64,000 nucleotides of DNA from Cylindrotheca closterium. Its lineage: Eukaryota > Bacillariophyta > Bacillariophyceae > Bacillariales > Bacillariaceae. Under the pieces are notes generated by a model. That model ran no database searches, was not told the DNA's origin, and saw nothing but the letters and a program-made list of their open reading frames with translations. Made by a program: the position numbers and the translations under genes. The stretch lies in contig CAKOGP040000779.1 of assembly GCA_933822405.4 (NCBI GenBank), positions 386,291-450,290 of the forward strand, read 5' to 3'. Each line of letters opens with the position of its first letter. Position 1 is the first letter of the stretch. Positions 31,464 to 43,096 of this stretch are shown here, in pieces.

Positions 31464-31492
31464 AGGTATTATACATATATTGTATAATACCT
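31464..31492. repeat. 29-bp perfect inverted repeat in a divergent promoter
   Basis: Arms aggtattataca (31464-31475) and tgtataatacct (31481-31492) are exact inverted partners separated by 5 bases. The palindrome lies 52 bp upstream of the gluconokinase-like ATG and about 350 bp upstream of the AAA ATPase ATG, in their 432-bp shared upstream region. It could be an operator-like dimer site or a hairpin; neither is demonstrated. Confidence 0.5.
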
Positions 31493-31844
31493 GGTATGTA
31501 TGGATGTGCGTTATGGTACTACAGCGTACTATTTTTGAAAAAATGGTGCGTTATTCTCAATGCGTTGCGCGTTGCGTTGCCTCATTGAGTCCCACCTCCA
31601 ACCATACTGTATTTGGAAATACGTCAGCGTCAAAACTCAAAACGTTGATTGATAAGAATAATTCTTGTCGATCGTATCATGATGCGGTGGGACTAACACA
31701 AAGATACGCTAACAAACTCTCACAATAAAGCAACAAGGTCAACACGAATCACGAATTTGACATCTTCATCAATAGCAACTGATACCTCTAGACAAGCAAT
31801 CAGAGACATCAAACCATCAAATTCGAAGCTACAAGAAGGAACAC

Positions 31845-32082
31845 ATGAGCATGGCGGGATATTCATTAATACAATGTATTTTGGCAACTTTTGTTCTCTT
31901 TGCGTCAACCTCACCTAACCACCTGGGGGCAACAGGGTTTACCGCATCTCCCACATATACAGTCTCCCCAAGAAGCCATCTTGGCCCTCTGTCTTCAGTA
32001 AATGGGAGTCCAGTGAAGGAGAAAGAACAAGTTGAAGTCAATGGTGCTTTGCCTCCGACATCTGTCATTGAGGAGAGCACAA

Positions 32083-32117
<35 letters not shown>

Positions 32118-34272
32118 CCAATTCAAACGGAAACAATCAAGGCAGATGACGATGAATACGATGCTGCAACATTCGATATTGTATCTGCTCGGGCAGCACG
32201 GTGTCTCTACGATAGTGAAGTGAAAAGAGACTCCAGAGTCAGTGAAGAACCAACGCCGTCAACCGCCACGAATTGGATCAATGACGCCTCTGCCTATGCC
32301 TTGCAAAAGGCGTTGGACAAACTCAAAATCAAGGTACGGAATATTCGTAATCTGTGCCATATATCATATTTGTTTCGCCTCCTAACATGTCGTCGTCGTC
32401 GTCATGTATCATAGCTTCCAGAGGAAAGAACAAGTATTGATCGAGATGAGTCATCCTCCTGGATGCGATGGATGAAATCAGCCCCAACTCCTTTGATCGT
32501 GGATCTTTCCGCCTCAACTCGTGAAATTGCCAATCAAACTATTTCTGACGCCAGTATTGATCTCATTGATCTAACTAGGGAAGACTTTTTGTCCAGATTG
32601 GGCTGTCGGTTGATTCTATTTCCATCTGGTTCCTCCCTGTCAACACCGTTACTGGAGCCACCAGCTTCCATGATTTATGGCAAGCTTTTGTACGGAGGGA
32701 TCACACGATGTCGCCTTTTGTCTTCTAGCAACAACAGCAAAAGACCGCCTCGTAAAGCCGGGGAGCGAACGGATATCAAGATGAGTCCAAGTGACAACAT
32801 TCCAGCATGGATCCAGTATGGAGGAACGGAGCGAATGTACGAGGCAGTGGATATCGGACCTGCTGCTATTTTGGAGTTCATCATTCTCCCAAAGTCCGTG
32901 ATCACACGGGGGCTGACACTGGCGGACATTGCCGCACCAGGTTCTGCTGGAAACGACATGGTGGTTCAAAACCTGGCATGGAAGCCACAACAGATTTTTG
33001 ACATTCTTCCAGACTCGAATAGCACCTCCGGAGCACAATCAGCCATTGACTCCATGGACTTTGTCACGGGCTATACCCCGATTTCGCAATCGGGAAAAGA
33101 CCGGAATGACGCCTTTGAATCAGATTTCAAGACTTCCGTCGGAGGCCTTGGGAATCAAATTGACGCCATTGTTCGGCGGGTATTGGATGGAAGGGTCATT
33201 CGTCCGGCGGACGAGGACTCCAACAACCAGGACAGTAGCGATGATACAGCTACGGCACTAACGACGGCAGCAATGGAAGCCGAAGAACTTTCCGTTTTGG
33301 GTCTCACACCGGTAAGAGGACTCCTACTTTATGGTCCTCCAGGTACTGGAAAGACGCTTCTTGCAAGACAGGTAAGTTCGATCATTGAATCGTCTTTGCT
33401 TCTTATTGTACGTACTGACTGACTGGATGCATTCACTTTGTTTTTTGTGAATACTATTTTAGATTGCCAAAGCGCTTCGAGCAAGGGCACCCAAAATTGT
33501 TTCTGCTCCGGAGCTACTGGATCGCTGGGTCGGAGGCAGTGAAAAGTTGGTCCGAGGCTTGTTTGCTGAAGCCGAAGCCGAATTGGCGGCTTGCAATGGA
33601 GATGCTACTCGAAGCGCCCTTCATGTTGTTGTGATTGACGAAATTGATGCTGTCTTCCGCAGACGTAGCGGAGGAGAAGATTCTGGCGAAGCAACCAGAG
33701 CTAGTGTTGTGAATCAGATCTTGGCCAAGATGGATGGTGTCAATGTCGTCAACAATGTTCTCATTATTGGGTTGACCAATCGACGCGAGTTATTGGATAG
33801 TGCTCTTTTGCGTCCAGGGCGACTGGAAGTCCAAATTGAGGTACCGCTTCCAGACAGGGAAGGACGACGTGAGATTCTGCAAATTCATTTTGGAGCACTT
33901 CGCAACAGGGGACGCTTGAGCATGCCTCTGTGTGCTGCCATTGATGGAGTGGCGAATCGAAAATCAACAATGGAAGGTTCAGCAGTCAAGAGTGAAAGTA
34001 GTGATTCTGAAGAAATTGGAGGACGAAAGCGCGACAAATTCATGGACGCAATTAAAAGTGTATGGTATGAAGCTTCGTCGGCAGTTCGTCCATCCTATGA
34101 CTTGGCCGCAGACTCGGCCACGGGTGGTTTTTCGGGTGCGGATATTGCTGGGTTGGTTCGATGTGCAGGCTCTTTGGCTCTCTCAAGGGCGCGGCGTGAT
34201 GGGAATGGAGTCGAAGGTCTATTGATCACCTTGGAGGACGTGAAGTTGGCATTGGGTGAAGTGAAACCATGA
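31845..34272 (+). CDS. NSF/Cdc48-type single-AAA ATPase with signal-peptide leader
   Basis: Three exons, 31845-32333, 32415-33371 and 33463-34272 (introns 81 and 91 bp), 751 aa. The first intron follows ALDKLKIK; the second lies directly after Walker A ([20 protein letters not shown]). Walker A is 470-477, pore-loop/[10 protein letters not shown] about 504-513, Walker B VVVIDE 537-542, the arginine-finger region RPGRLE, and the sensor-2-like [15 protein letters not shown] near the C-terminus. This resembles domain D1 of NSF-type vesicle-fusion ATPases, but no second AAA domain follows. Residues 1-30 are hydrophobic and signal-like, followed by GATGFTASP, a possible ASAFAP-type plastid cleavage site. 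The N-terminal domain (about 190-440) is NSF-like in size. A poly-Ser run (CATCAT repeat) sits near 80-92. Secretory or plastid-periphery location is inference. Confidence 0.75.
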
Positions 34273-34751
34273 GGCTTTTGTCTTGAAACGAAAACACAGC
34301 CAGTGTGGTCAGGACTGAATACAGTATTTCAATCCCTTGGGTGAGATGGAAACTGGATGTACAAATAGAGGTATTTTGCATAAAGAAGTTCTGATGCTAT
34401 AGATTCATTAGTCGAAATTGTTGTTCAATACCATCGCTCCACCCCAGCATTATTGTCTATATATCGATACGGTCCTCTGTGCACACATTGAACATACATG
34501 CAATCGATCGAGTCAATATAAAAGATATTATGAAATGTCTCGTGCGTAAAATTTTAGTCATATCAAAAAATACTGGAATAATATCCTATAACAATAACAG
34601 CAAGATATATATGCTGTACTTTTATTCATCCGCATCGCACTCATTCCTCATCGCATCTCGCCCGCCAACCCATGGCTGAACTTGTAATACTATAAGTCCA
34701 CCGATAGAACAACATCACTGCATAAAACGCCAATTTAAAAATAAAAAAAGT
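34273..34751. other. intergenic, no gene seen
   Basis: 479 bp of AT-rich DNA between two plus-strand genes; no supported gene or RNA. It should contain the promoter of the HdeD-like gene. Confidence 0.5.
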
Positions 34752-35596
34752 ATGGTGGAGAAAAAGAGTCAAGCAAGAGCCGAGGCAGAGGAGTTCTTTC
34801 GAGACGATGGAACCCCATCACCAATGGAAGATGTTGCCAGAAATCTAGCAGCCTACTGGATGCTGTATCTTATACGAGGAATAGTAGTTACGGCCTTTGG
34901 TATATTCTTCTTGGCAGATCCATCAACATCGATGGGAGTCTTGACAACAGTATTCGGTACTCTATTCGTGCTGGAAGGAATGGGAAACTTGTTTAAGACC
35001 TGCGTTGTCTGTTTTGGAACAGATAGCCAGACAGCTTTCTGTCTATACTCGATGCTCTTCCTTGGAAACACTATACTTGGAATCGTCATTTTGGTCTACC
35101 CGAATGAAACATTGAATATGCTGATATGGTTTGTGGCACTTGCATTCCTGATTGTGGGTGCAATCCAAATTATTGTGGGTGTAATCTTTTGCATTGGTAA
35201 TGTCGGTTGGGAGGCATCATTGGGAATCAGTTTCTTGGGACTCTTATACACGATACTAGCTGGCCTTCTCATGTCTAATTTGAATGAGAGTAAGGATTTT
35301 GGTGAGTCTTCTTCTTATCATTGCTCTGTTGCGTTTCAGTTCTGAAGAACAACCAAAGTATGGAGCAGTCATGTCTCACTTTTTTCTTTTTTTCTCCACT
35401 CCCAGTGATTCGATTAATTGGAGGTGTCATTACACTTTTTGGAATTCAGTTACTCTATCTTGCCAAAAGGCTGAAGGAGATGAACGAAACTCTCGAAGAG
35501 GAAGCAAATATGCCGAAAAGTACTGTCACAATCGAAGAACTCCCCGATGACAATGATGAAACTGCCGAGCTGACGAAGCTCAGCGGAGATCTATAA
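34752..35596 (+). CDS. HdeD/DUF308-like multipass membrane protein
   Basis: Two exons, 34752-35301 and 35406-35596 (104-bp intron, gtgagt...cag, splitting a Val codon), 246 aa. Six hydrophobic segments occur in three pairs, each with the DUF308 pattern (for example YLIRGIVVTAFGIFFLADPSTSMGVL, then LFLGNTILGIVILVYPNETLNML, then GISFLGLLYTILAGLLMSN). The LxG(I/L)...P repeat is the hallmark of HdeD-type proteins; HdeD itself is linked to acid resistance in enterobacteria, but the eukaryotic role is unknown. The C-terminus is hydrophilic and acidic, presumably cytosolic. The final helix is split by the intron, and splicing restores VIRLIGGVITLFGIQLLYL. Confidence 0.72.
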
Positions 35597-35826
35597 AATT
35601 TTAAAATGAATGCTACATGTTTTGTATGATGATTCCTCTAGCTAGCGTCATGTAGCATCCAGTTGTTTCCCTATCACCGCAGTATTACATATGGGTGCAC
35701 GAGCAGGTCGTCTGTCCCTATGGCCAACTGTTCTTTTTGTCATCGCATCGCTTAAAATGCATCACAATCAAAGAATTCACAGAAGTGACAATAATGCTTT
35801 CATGAGAGAATAACAGGAATATCATT

Positions 35827-37386
35827 ATGCTTGACAATATCATCAATGCTGACATTGCAGCATTACTATCATGGGTCTTTAAAGCTTTTCTGACTGTCCA
35901 ATTTGCGAGATATCTTCGGTATGCCATCTTTGGAGATGAAGTGATGAACAAGATTCCCACCATACCCGGAATGTCCTTCTTTCAGTTTGTAGCCAACGTC
36001 ACCAGCCCAAAAGGACCAGAATTCATGAGGGGAGTTTGTCAGCAGACTGACTATACCTTTCGGATTCCGGGGACACGATGGATAATGGGCGGTGAAGCTG
36101 TGGTGACTGGAGATCCAATGATTGTTCGGCCCTTCCTTGAGAATGGAAAGAATCAAGAAAAGGGCAGTCGTGCCTATGCATTGTAAGTTGTCATGCCGAT
36201 TCCTTTTTTTCAATGTTGCTTGCTGATGCTTTTCTCGAACCAAATAAATAGGTTCGATACTTCCGCGGGTGGGGTTACCTTCTTTTCTGCTTCGGGTCAT
36301 CGTGGAACTCATGTTCGAAAATCAACGGCACCAGCATTTTCTTCGAGCAACACACAGCGAATGACTGTAACTATAGATGGAATCATCAGTGATTGGATTG
36401 AAACGAGGCTCGAACCCTTGTATGTTCAAGCGAATGAGTCGATAGATATGGATCAAGAGATGATGATGTTGACTGCTGACGTGATCTCTCAGGTTGGATT
36501 TGAACACACGTTTACTCCCGACGAGAAGGAAGAATTTGTGAATAAACTACGGAAAATTATAGACGTCAACCTTGCTCGAAGGAAGAATCCCTTAAAAAGG
36601 GGAGAACGCTTTGCGTTTTTGTTTGCCGACCTTCGGGCCGCCAAGAAGGCCACAGCGGAGATGATCGACATGGGCAAGGCAATGCTGCAAAAGTCCCGAA
36701 AGAGGCACAAGGAAGATTCAGCGAATCCAAATCATGAGACTTCTTTGGTTCACTTGATCGCATCTGATAGCGAATACGAATCGGATGATGAAAGAGCCAG
36801 AGATATTCTCGTATTCTTTTTTGCAGGATTCGATACCACCGCCCATTCCATTGCCTGGACACTCTTGGAATTGGCCCGAAACCCAAAAGAGCAAACAAAA
36901 CTGCGAGACGCCCTGAAGCTTTGGCATGAAGATGGAGATTCGAAGAGAGTGGATGCGAGAAATTGTCCACAGGTGAAGTATGTCACCAAGGAGTCGCTCC
37001 GACTCCATCCACCAGCACCCATTGGAGGCTACCGTATCCTTGGGGAGGATATGAAGGTACCCCACAAGGATATGACGATTCCAAAAGGGACAGTGTGCGG
37101 AGTAGCAATCTATACGCTGATGCGCCACGAATCTGTCTTTGAGAATCCCGATTCCTATGTTCCAAGCCGGTGGGAAAACCCATCCGAAGCGAGTATGAAG
37201 TCCTATATGCCATTCCTCGTGGGCCGTAGAAACTGCATTGGACAGGCTCTCGCCAATGCGGAACTCACAGGTGTCGTTGCCAAACTATGTGCGAAGTACG
37301 AATTCGAGATTGCAAAAGATGGGGCTAGTCACTTTTCCGTGACAATGCAACCGCTAGGAAGTCGACTGAAGGTGAAGCGTATTTAA
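35827..37386 (+). CDS. cytochrome P450
   Basis: Two exons, 35827-36182 and 36252-37386 (69-bp intron, gtaagt...tag), 496 aa. P450s are heme-thiolate monooxygenases, usually anchored in the ER by an N-terminal helix; here residues about 8-30 are hydrophobic but weak. Visible signatures: I-helix oxygen-binding AGFDTT (310-315), the K-helix ExxR as ESLR (366-369), the PERF-like region VPSRWENP, and the heme-binding loop FLVGRRNCIG (440-449) with axial Cys447. All catalytic motifs are intact, so the enzyme should be active. The overall length is normal. The sequence does not allow assignment to a family or substrate by eye. No adjacent pathway partner is apparent. Confidence 0.95.
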
Positions 37387-37660
37387 TTAAAGCAACTAAA
37401 TCCATTATCAAAAGAACAGAGAGAAATGGACAGAGCGACGACTGGTTGCATCAAAGCAAAGCGATCTTAGTCGGCAAAAAACATTTGCCTTGGCCGTATG
37501 GATGATGATTCCCCCAACGATTTTTCTTTTTGAGGACAGTGCGAAAACCGCGTTCCAACATGGGGAGCGACTAGAGGCATGGAATAAACTATGTGATCGA
37601 TTGTGTATGATCACTGATCACAGCATATATGATGACCTATTTTTACAAAATGATGACAGT

Positions 37661-39242
37661 TTACCGTCTTCTCGTATTTCGGAACACTTGCCCAATTTTC
37701 TTCTCCGCTTCCGAAAAATTACTTTCCATCCATTCGCCACTCTCATTTTGTTGGAGGAATCGAACCCCTTTGGCTTTCAGTGCATGTACCAATTCATTTG
37801 CAATCTTGCGCCTCTTGTTCCGTGGGGCATCGTTGTAGTCATCTCTGAATTTTTTAAGATATTCGCGAAACTGGATATTCCCCAAATGATTCTGAATGGT
37901 ACGACCCCTTCCTAGCAAGACATCATGCTGGCGAGGAACTATTGGAAGTGACGCTGCAGCAGTATTTGACTGGTTATCTTGATCCCAGCTCGGTACGGCA
38001 CTGGTCTTTTCTTCTTCTTCTTCTTCAGGGAAATCTGCCACGAGAGATCCAAAGTCCTCATCCAAGAATAAAGGATCAGATAGCTCGGGCAAGCCTGCTG
38101 AAGTGATGCCCCCTTCCATGGATTGTTGGTGCTTGTAGAACCACTTATTGATGATATCCTTGCGAATGTTCCCAGAGGAGTCAACTGGGCAAGTCTCGAT
38201 TGGAAAGCCATGTTGCCGCAACTGGTAATGCAACTCCATGTCACTTCCGTAGTGAAGCCGAGCTCGAACTCTTGCCTCCTTTGGAAAAATCTTCATGCCA
38301 ATACCAATCAGTGCGTTGTTCAGCGCGAGAGTTCCTTTCCCCGTCTTGAGGCAATGGTGCATAGCGGAGAAACGCATTGGGACGGCAGTATTGAATTCCA
38401 GAATTTTCATCATGAAATTCAGTCCAGGCATGGCAAATTCCTCTCCCGGTTTCGCCAAGTCATAATAGTTGGTCACCAATCCTTTGGACTGTACCTCGGG
38501 AATGGAGCAAACTATGTTGAAGAAAATGTAATAGGAAACACGATTCTGAAGAACAAATCATGACAGGATATGAGAACATGCTGTTTTCTGAATAAAAAAC
38601 ATACACAAAGAGCAATGCAATAGTTCTTACCAATGATTCAGCACTACACTGACCAAGCATACTGTTGAAAATCCACACAATAACCCTGCCAGTGCGGTCT
38701 CTAGAGTCTTGTATATGAAAGAGTCCACCCAACAATAATTTCATATCCTCCTCGTTCAGATCATTCAGAGTAATGTCACAGGCAACCTTTTCGTTACCAA
38801 AGTACATCGCCTTACATTTCAAGAACGTCATCATCTGACGAACTGCACGATCCACATTGTGCATTTTGGCTCTCAGAAACTTCAAACGAAAGCATGGATC
38901 TTCGACATAAGCTCGATTTTGCTGGCATGCTATTTCATAAATTGGATTTCGCTCCTGTTGCACGAAACATTCAAACTCTACAAGAGATTGCTGAATCATT
39001 TTCGGTGTCTCCTTCAGCTCCTCACCGACACAATGTACGTCATCTAGAGCCTGAGAACGCTCTTGGACCGTCAATTTGCTCATCTCGGCTGCCAAAAAGT
39101 CTTCAGTTTGTCTCATTTCATCTCGTACATTTCCTCCTTTTCGTAACGGAGGGGCTTTATTTGAAGTAGGGTCACGGCCAAAGTCCAAACATGATAGATC
39201 GGTCATCTTCGCGCCGTTGCTTTGAAGAAAGGATGATTCCAT
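37661..39242 (-). CDS. CRAL-TRIO (SEC14-like) / DUF6824-type fusion protein, copy 2
   Basis: Two exons, 39242-38631 and 38545-37661 (85-bp intron, gtaaga...cag), 498 aa. The single intron lies at the same codon boundary as the first intron of copy 1 and the only intron of copy 3 (SAESL|NRVSYYIFFN). The N-terminal motif QTEDFLAAEMSKLTVQERSQALDDVHCVGEELKE is nearly the same as in copy 1. The SEC14-like region covers about 105-330 (FRLKFLRAKMHNVDRAV, DRTGRVIVWIF, VTNYYDL, VPMRFSAMHHCLK). An acidic linker (PEEEEEEK) leads to DVLLGRGRTIQNHLGNIQFREYL at 412 and a C-terminal FRNTRRR. Copy 1's second intron is absent here. It lies convergent to the P450 gene. Confidence 0.86.
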
Positions 39243-39463
39243 TGAAGGCTATAACAGGTTGTTTACTGTAATTACAGGGATGAAAACTTCTGCTGTTGTT
39301 GTTGAACTGATATCCCGCATGCCGGGAGAGATGGAACATAGAGGTGCGTAGACATCGCACACGTTCTGTCTTGGCACCATCATCTTTATTATGGACGATT
39401 CCTCAGACCCGACTTTTGAGCCAGAGCGAAATCATCGTACATATGGTAATTCGGTCATTTCTG

Positions 39464-40228
39464 GTGTCCTTCCAAATGTTTCATATGTAGAGGGCAAACG
39501 AAACCGGCAAAACTATTCAAAAGGTCATGAAGACTTGGAGCTCAGTGTTGTTCTATTACCCCCACATAGTCTCGTATTCTGTTTAAAAATCTATTGCGAG
39601 GTTACCGGTACGGTTGTTCTGAACGAGAAGGAAATTTTTGTGTATTGTGAGTGTTCATACGGTAGAAGTCGAAAAAGCTTCGTGAGAATTGCAAGTTGAA
39701 AGTTTTCTTCTCTTGTTAAAAAATTCAGAGTCACGTTTCTCTTTGTTTCATCAGTGCCAGTAAAGGTACCGGTAGTCAAGAGGTCCTGTTGGTACGGTAG
39801 CCTCAAGTAATTGGATACAGTAACTCTTTTAGAAGTGTCCTTACAACGTTTCTTAAATGTGGAGCGCAAGCGAAACCGGCAAAACTATTCGATTGGTCAT
39901 AAGGACGAAACAAAACATCATGTAGTTTGGAGCTCAGTGTCGTTCTATTACCCCCACAAAGTCTCGTATTCTTTTTTAAATCTTTCGAGAGGTTACCGGT
40001 ACGGTAGTTCTGAACGAGAGTAGAAACTTTTGTATTTATTGCAAGTGTTCATACTGTAGAAGTTCGAAGAAGATTCGTAATAATTGCAAGTTTCTTCTCT
40101 TGTCACTTTCGAAATCGAAAGATTCAGAGTCGCGTTTCTCATTGTTTTATCAGTGCCGGTACAGGTACTGGTAGTCAAATGGTCCTGTTGGTAGCCTCGA
40201 GTAAGTGTACACAGTAAATCTCCTGGAA
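39464..40228. repeat. diverged tandem direct repeat, two units (371 and about 394 bp)
   Basis: Unit 1 starts at 39464 (gtgtccttccaaatgttt) and unit 2 at 39835 (gtgtccttacaacgtttc); a third start, gtgcacc, is at 40229. Shared internal landmarks include cgaaaccggcaaaactattc, ttaccggtacgg, gattcagagtc and gtcctgttgg. Each unit holds TACCGGTA palindromes (39603, 39767 and 39994). The reading frames inside look accidental, since they break at different places in the units. It fills most of the 1.0-kb space between copy 2 of the CRAL-TRIO family and the SET gene. The flanks 39243-39463 and 40229-40257 show nothing else. Confidence 0.7.
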
Positions 40229-40257
40229 GTGCACCAACAAATGCATTGCATCTGTTT

Positions 40258-42624
40258 TTAATGCTGTTCTTGTTTCTTTTCGTTTTCGCATCGTGCGCAT
40301 GCGCATATAAAGCCATACTCTAACAGTGCCATTGCTCGTTGTCTGGGATTGCTTCCATCCTCCAATTCGCTGGATGCCGACTGGCCATCTGGTTTCTCAT
40401 CTCCTGCAAATTGTTGATCCGAGCTGCTCAGGTCATTCCGATCTCCGGGACTCATTTCATATCCTTCTTCGGCACTGGCATCTTCATGGTGTGACCCAGA
40501 GCCACTAGAATCGTAGCCATCGTCATCATCACTTTCGTCACCATCTTCTTCTCGGTTTGAATTATTCAACCACTTCCAAGTCTGTGTTGGTTCAAAATGC
40601 TTGAAGTAGTCCCCATCATGTGTATTGCCAACACCTCTTTCTGTTCCAGCACTAATTTTTGTCTCCACCTCCTGGTCATTGCCACCTTCATTTTGATCTT
40701 CAAGATCCAGATGCGCACGACCATTCGGCACATATGTAATGCAGATTTCCTCTCCTGGTTTTATGGAACGAAGAGCAATCATCGAACCAAGATTGGATTC
40801 TCGAAGAAATTCGATGGAAGCATTTGGATTGCAGTGATGGTTTGCGAGGGTCAATAGAGGATACAATCCCGAGCCAACCACCGGTTCGGGCGACGATTCC
40901 ATGCCATTGTCTAGTGCGCAGCTTTCGTTGCTTTGGGCATCTTCCTCCTTTATAGGACCATTCCAATACTTCTTCCTGAGCCAACGGCAGCCAAGTACCC
41001 ACTCGCTATGCCTTGTGGTATCGACTTGATCGGTTTCATCATCATCATGGTCATTCGTGCTCTCATCGTGGCAATCGGCACTCGATGATGATTCGATGAT
41101 TGCCAAATGTTCTTCATCCATAAACTGTTCTGCTTGTTCCATATACTGTTCGAGCGGCGAGGGATAGGAAAACTCCATCACATTACACTGCAACATACCC
41201 AACAGCGCACCAATGTTATTCACAGAAATGCCATCTGGAGAGAGCAGTATCTTATGACGGTAGTCTGTGCTATTCGCATCTAGTACTGTGGCTTCTGACG
41301 AGACATGAGAACTTTCCAGTTGGGGTCGTCTTCGTTTTTTCTTTCCCAGTCCATGTCCCGTGCCTTGCTTGTATCTTTCCTTTTCGATCCCTTTCATCAA
41401 GAAGATTCGCTCTTCAGACCAATCTCTAAGAATATCCGCAAACTCTTGAGCACTATCGAATCGGTCCTTTCGGTTCTCCTTGGCACCTATTGCCCACCAG
41501 AAAGGATGTGATCCATAATCTTCCCACCACAAGTAGTTATAGCTGGGCGTCTTTTGATTCTGGATTTCCTGTTCCGCGCTTCTCTCTTTTCGATGTTCCT
41601 CTCTGAAAGTCAATGACAAAACGAGCAAGGCCGCGTGGACTGCCAATTCAAAGATCTTTGGATTATCACGTTCCTCCAAAAACTTTTGCAGGCGTCGACT
41701 AGATTCTGAAGAAGGCTCTTTTCTTTGGTGGCCTTTGTTGGTGTTGTTTGCCATGTGATCGACATGCTTACTCATCTTATCAGTGGTCTTGAGCTTTTTT
41801 CTGTGCTCTTGGCTCATCTGTGGTGGTACCTTTTGAATGCAACACAGCCATGCGTGCAAGTCGTAGCCCCTTTCCCAGCAGACTTGAGAGCACCAAGCAA
41901 CATGCGGATGGTAGGGAGATCGAAAGGTTTGACATGTTGAATTCCAATGATCCTCATTCACTTTCTCTTTGCAATCCTTGTCTTCGTCCTGCTCTGGTAT
42001 CTTCTTTGATGTCTTTCCGTCCACACCATCCCGCTTGTCAAATGTAAAAACAAGGCCCACGTTACTCTTCTCGATACCAGGTAGCTCGAGATGAAGAGGT
42101 GCTTTCAAGTGGTCCTGTCGCAAGTTGCCGATGGGAGTTCCACATGTTTGACAGAATGGTGGTTTCAGCATAGACCTTTCATAACATAAGTCCTCATACT
42201 GGCCAACGTTGTTTTCTTCGTCCTGTCTTTCGGCTTCTTTATGCGACCCAGTTGTATCATTCACCTTCTCCACATAGGTCTCTTCAATTCGATCATTGCC
42301 GTCGTTGTTGTCTGCCGCAACCATTATTCGTCTTGTAGTAGCGGGAAATAGCGACAAACTAGTAGAAACAATCGGTGCCTCAGAATCAATGATTATGTCA
42401 CCGATAGCGATTTCTTTAATGGCAAACATGCCGACCCCATTTGTCGAGGGGCGCACTTCAAAGCATCGGTCCGATGGAAACTGTTCAGATGAAATCTGAT
42501 TGCCCTCTTGGTTGCAGGCTGCCTTCCTGATAGGTCGATTGGAATCACAATTATGTCGGGCATATTCTTGGTATTTGAAAGATCTAGAGAGCTCAGGGGC
42601 AATCGGGAGTAGAGAAGATGGCAT
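40258..42624 (-). CDS. SET-domain protein with MYND-like zinc finger (SMYD-like)
   Basis: 788 aa, single exon from ATG 42624 (the frame upstream starts with TTG). SMYD-type proteins methylate lysines on histones and other proteins. The split SET domain is recognisable: an N-terminal part near 58-80 (VRPSTNGVGMFAIKEIAIGDIII), a cysteine-containing insert (FCQTCGTPIG near 158 and CSQVCWERGYDLHAWLCC near 246) resembling a MYND finger, then the catalytic NHHCNPNASIEF near 590 and GEEICITYV near 622 that bind SAM. The C-terminus has the post-SET cysteines YGFICACARC near 772. Long acidic Glu/Asp/Asn-rich insertions separate these blocks, making it about twice the usual length. Substrate unknown. 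Confidence 0.82.
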   Translation of the reverse strand: MPSSLLPIAPELSRSFKYQEYARHNCDSNRPIRKAACNQEGNQISSEQFPSDRCFEVRPSTNGVGMFAIKEIAIGDIIIDSEAPIVSTSLSLFPATTRRIMVAADNNDGNDRIEETYVEKVNDTTGSHKEAERQDEENNVGQYEDLCYERSMLKPPFCQTCGTPIGNLRQDHLKAPLHLELPGIEKSNVGLVFTFDKRDGVDGKTSKKIPEQDEDKDCKEKVNEDHWNSTCQTFRSPYHPHVAWCSQVCWERGYDLHAWLCCIQKVPPQMSQEHRKKLKTTDKMSKHVDHMANNTNKGHQRKEPSSESSRRLQKFLEERDNPKIFELAVHAALLVLSLTFREEHRKERSAEQEIQNQKTPSYNYLWWEDYGSHPFWWAIGAKENRKDRFDSAQEFADILRDWSEERIFLMKGIEKERYKQGTGHGLGKKKRRRPQLESSHVSSEATVLDANSTDYRHKILLSPDGISVNNIGALLGMLQCNVMEFSYPSPLEQYMEQAEQFMDEEHLAIIESSSSADCHDESTNDHDDDETDQVDTTRHSEWVLGCRWLRKKYWNGPIKEEDAQSNESCALDNGMESSPEPVVGSGLYPLLTLANHHCNPNASIEFLRESNLGSMIALRSIKPGEEICITYVPNGRAHLDLEDQNEGGNDQEVETKISAGTERGVGNTHDGDYFKHFEPTQTWKWLNNSNREEDGDESDDDDGYDSSGSGSHHEDASAEEGYEMSPGDRNDLSSSDQQFAGDEKPDGQSASSELEDGSNPRQRAMALLEYGFICACARCENEKKQEQH

Positions 42625-43096
42625 ATCTTGATAGATCAACCCGCATTATGATATCGTTCCGCGACAGGTATGCGATGGCAGGCATAATATTACCTTGGAT
42701 TTATTTTGCTTGCATTTTCAATTTTTGTTTGCATAAAATATTCAATATGTCGATTCTGGATTCCTCCGATCCAATCATCCACGCGAGCTAGCACGCATCC
42801 AAACTCGAAATTAACGGCATCTCCGTTTGAAATATTTTCTTTCTCAAAAGGGGAAGAATCGCCATCATCATAATCATCATCGAATCCTTTTCCTTTTTGC
42901 ACTTACTACCCTTATTGAACTAGATTCAACATTACACGCTCCAAAATAACGATCATCTTCTTGCACTGAGAAAGGGAGTAGTTTGTTGTATCGAGTAGAC
43001 AGTAAAGAATTCAATTGTATTCTTAGAATTCAGCTTCTCGTTCTAAAGAAAAGGACGAGGACGACAGTCAATATTCATTCATATTTCATCACAACC
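42625..43096. promoter_or_regulatory. divergent intergenic region
   Basis: 472 bp between the SET gene (minus) and the multipass membrane protein (plus), expected to carry both promoters. No specific motif is supported. An open frame runs into it ahead of ATG 43097 but starts with TTG. Confidence 0.4.

Noticed and set aside
31033..31728. 231-codon plus-strand frame opposite the gluconokinase-like gene
   Set aside because: Antisense to a gene with a clear Walker A motif; the translation has no domain.
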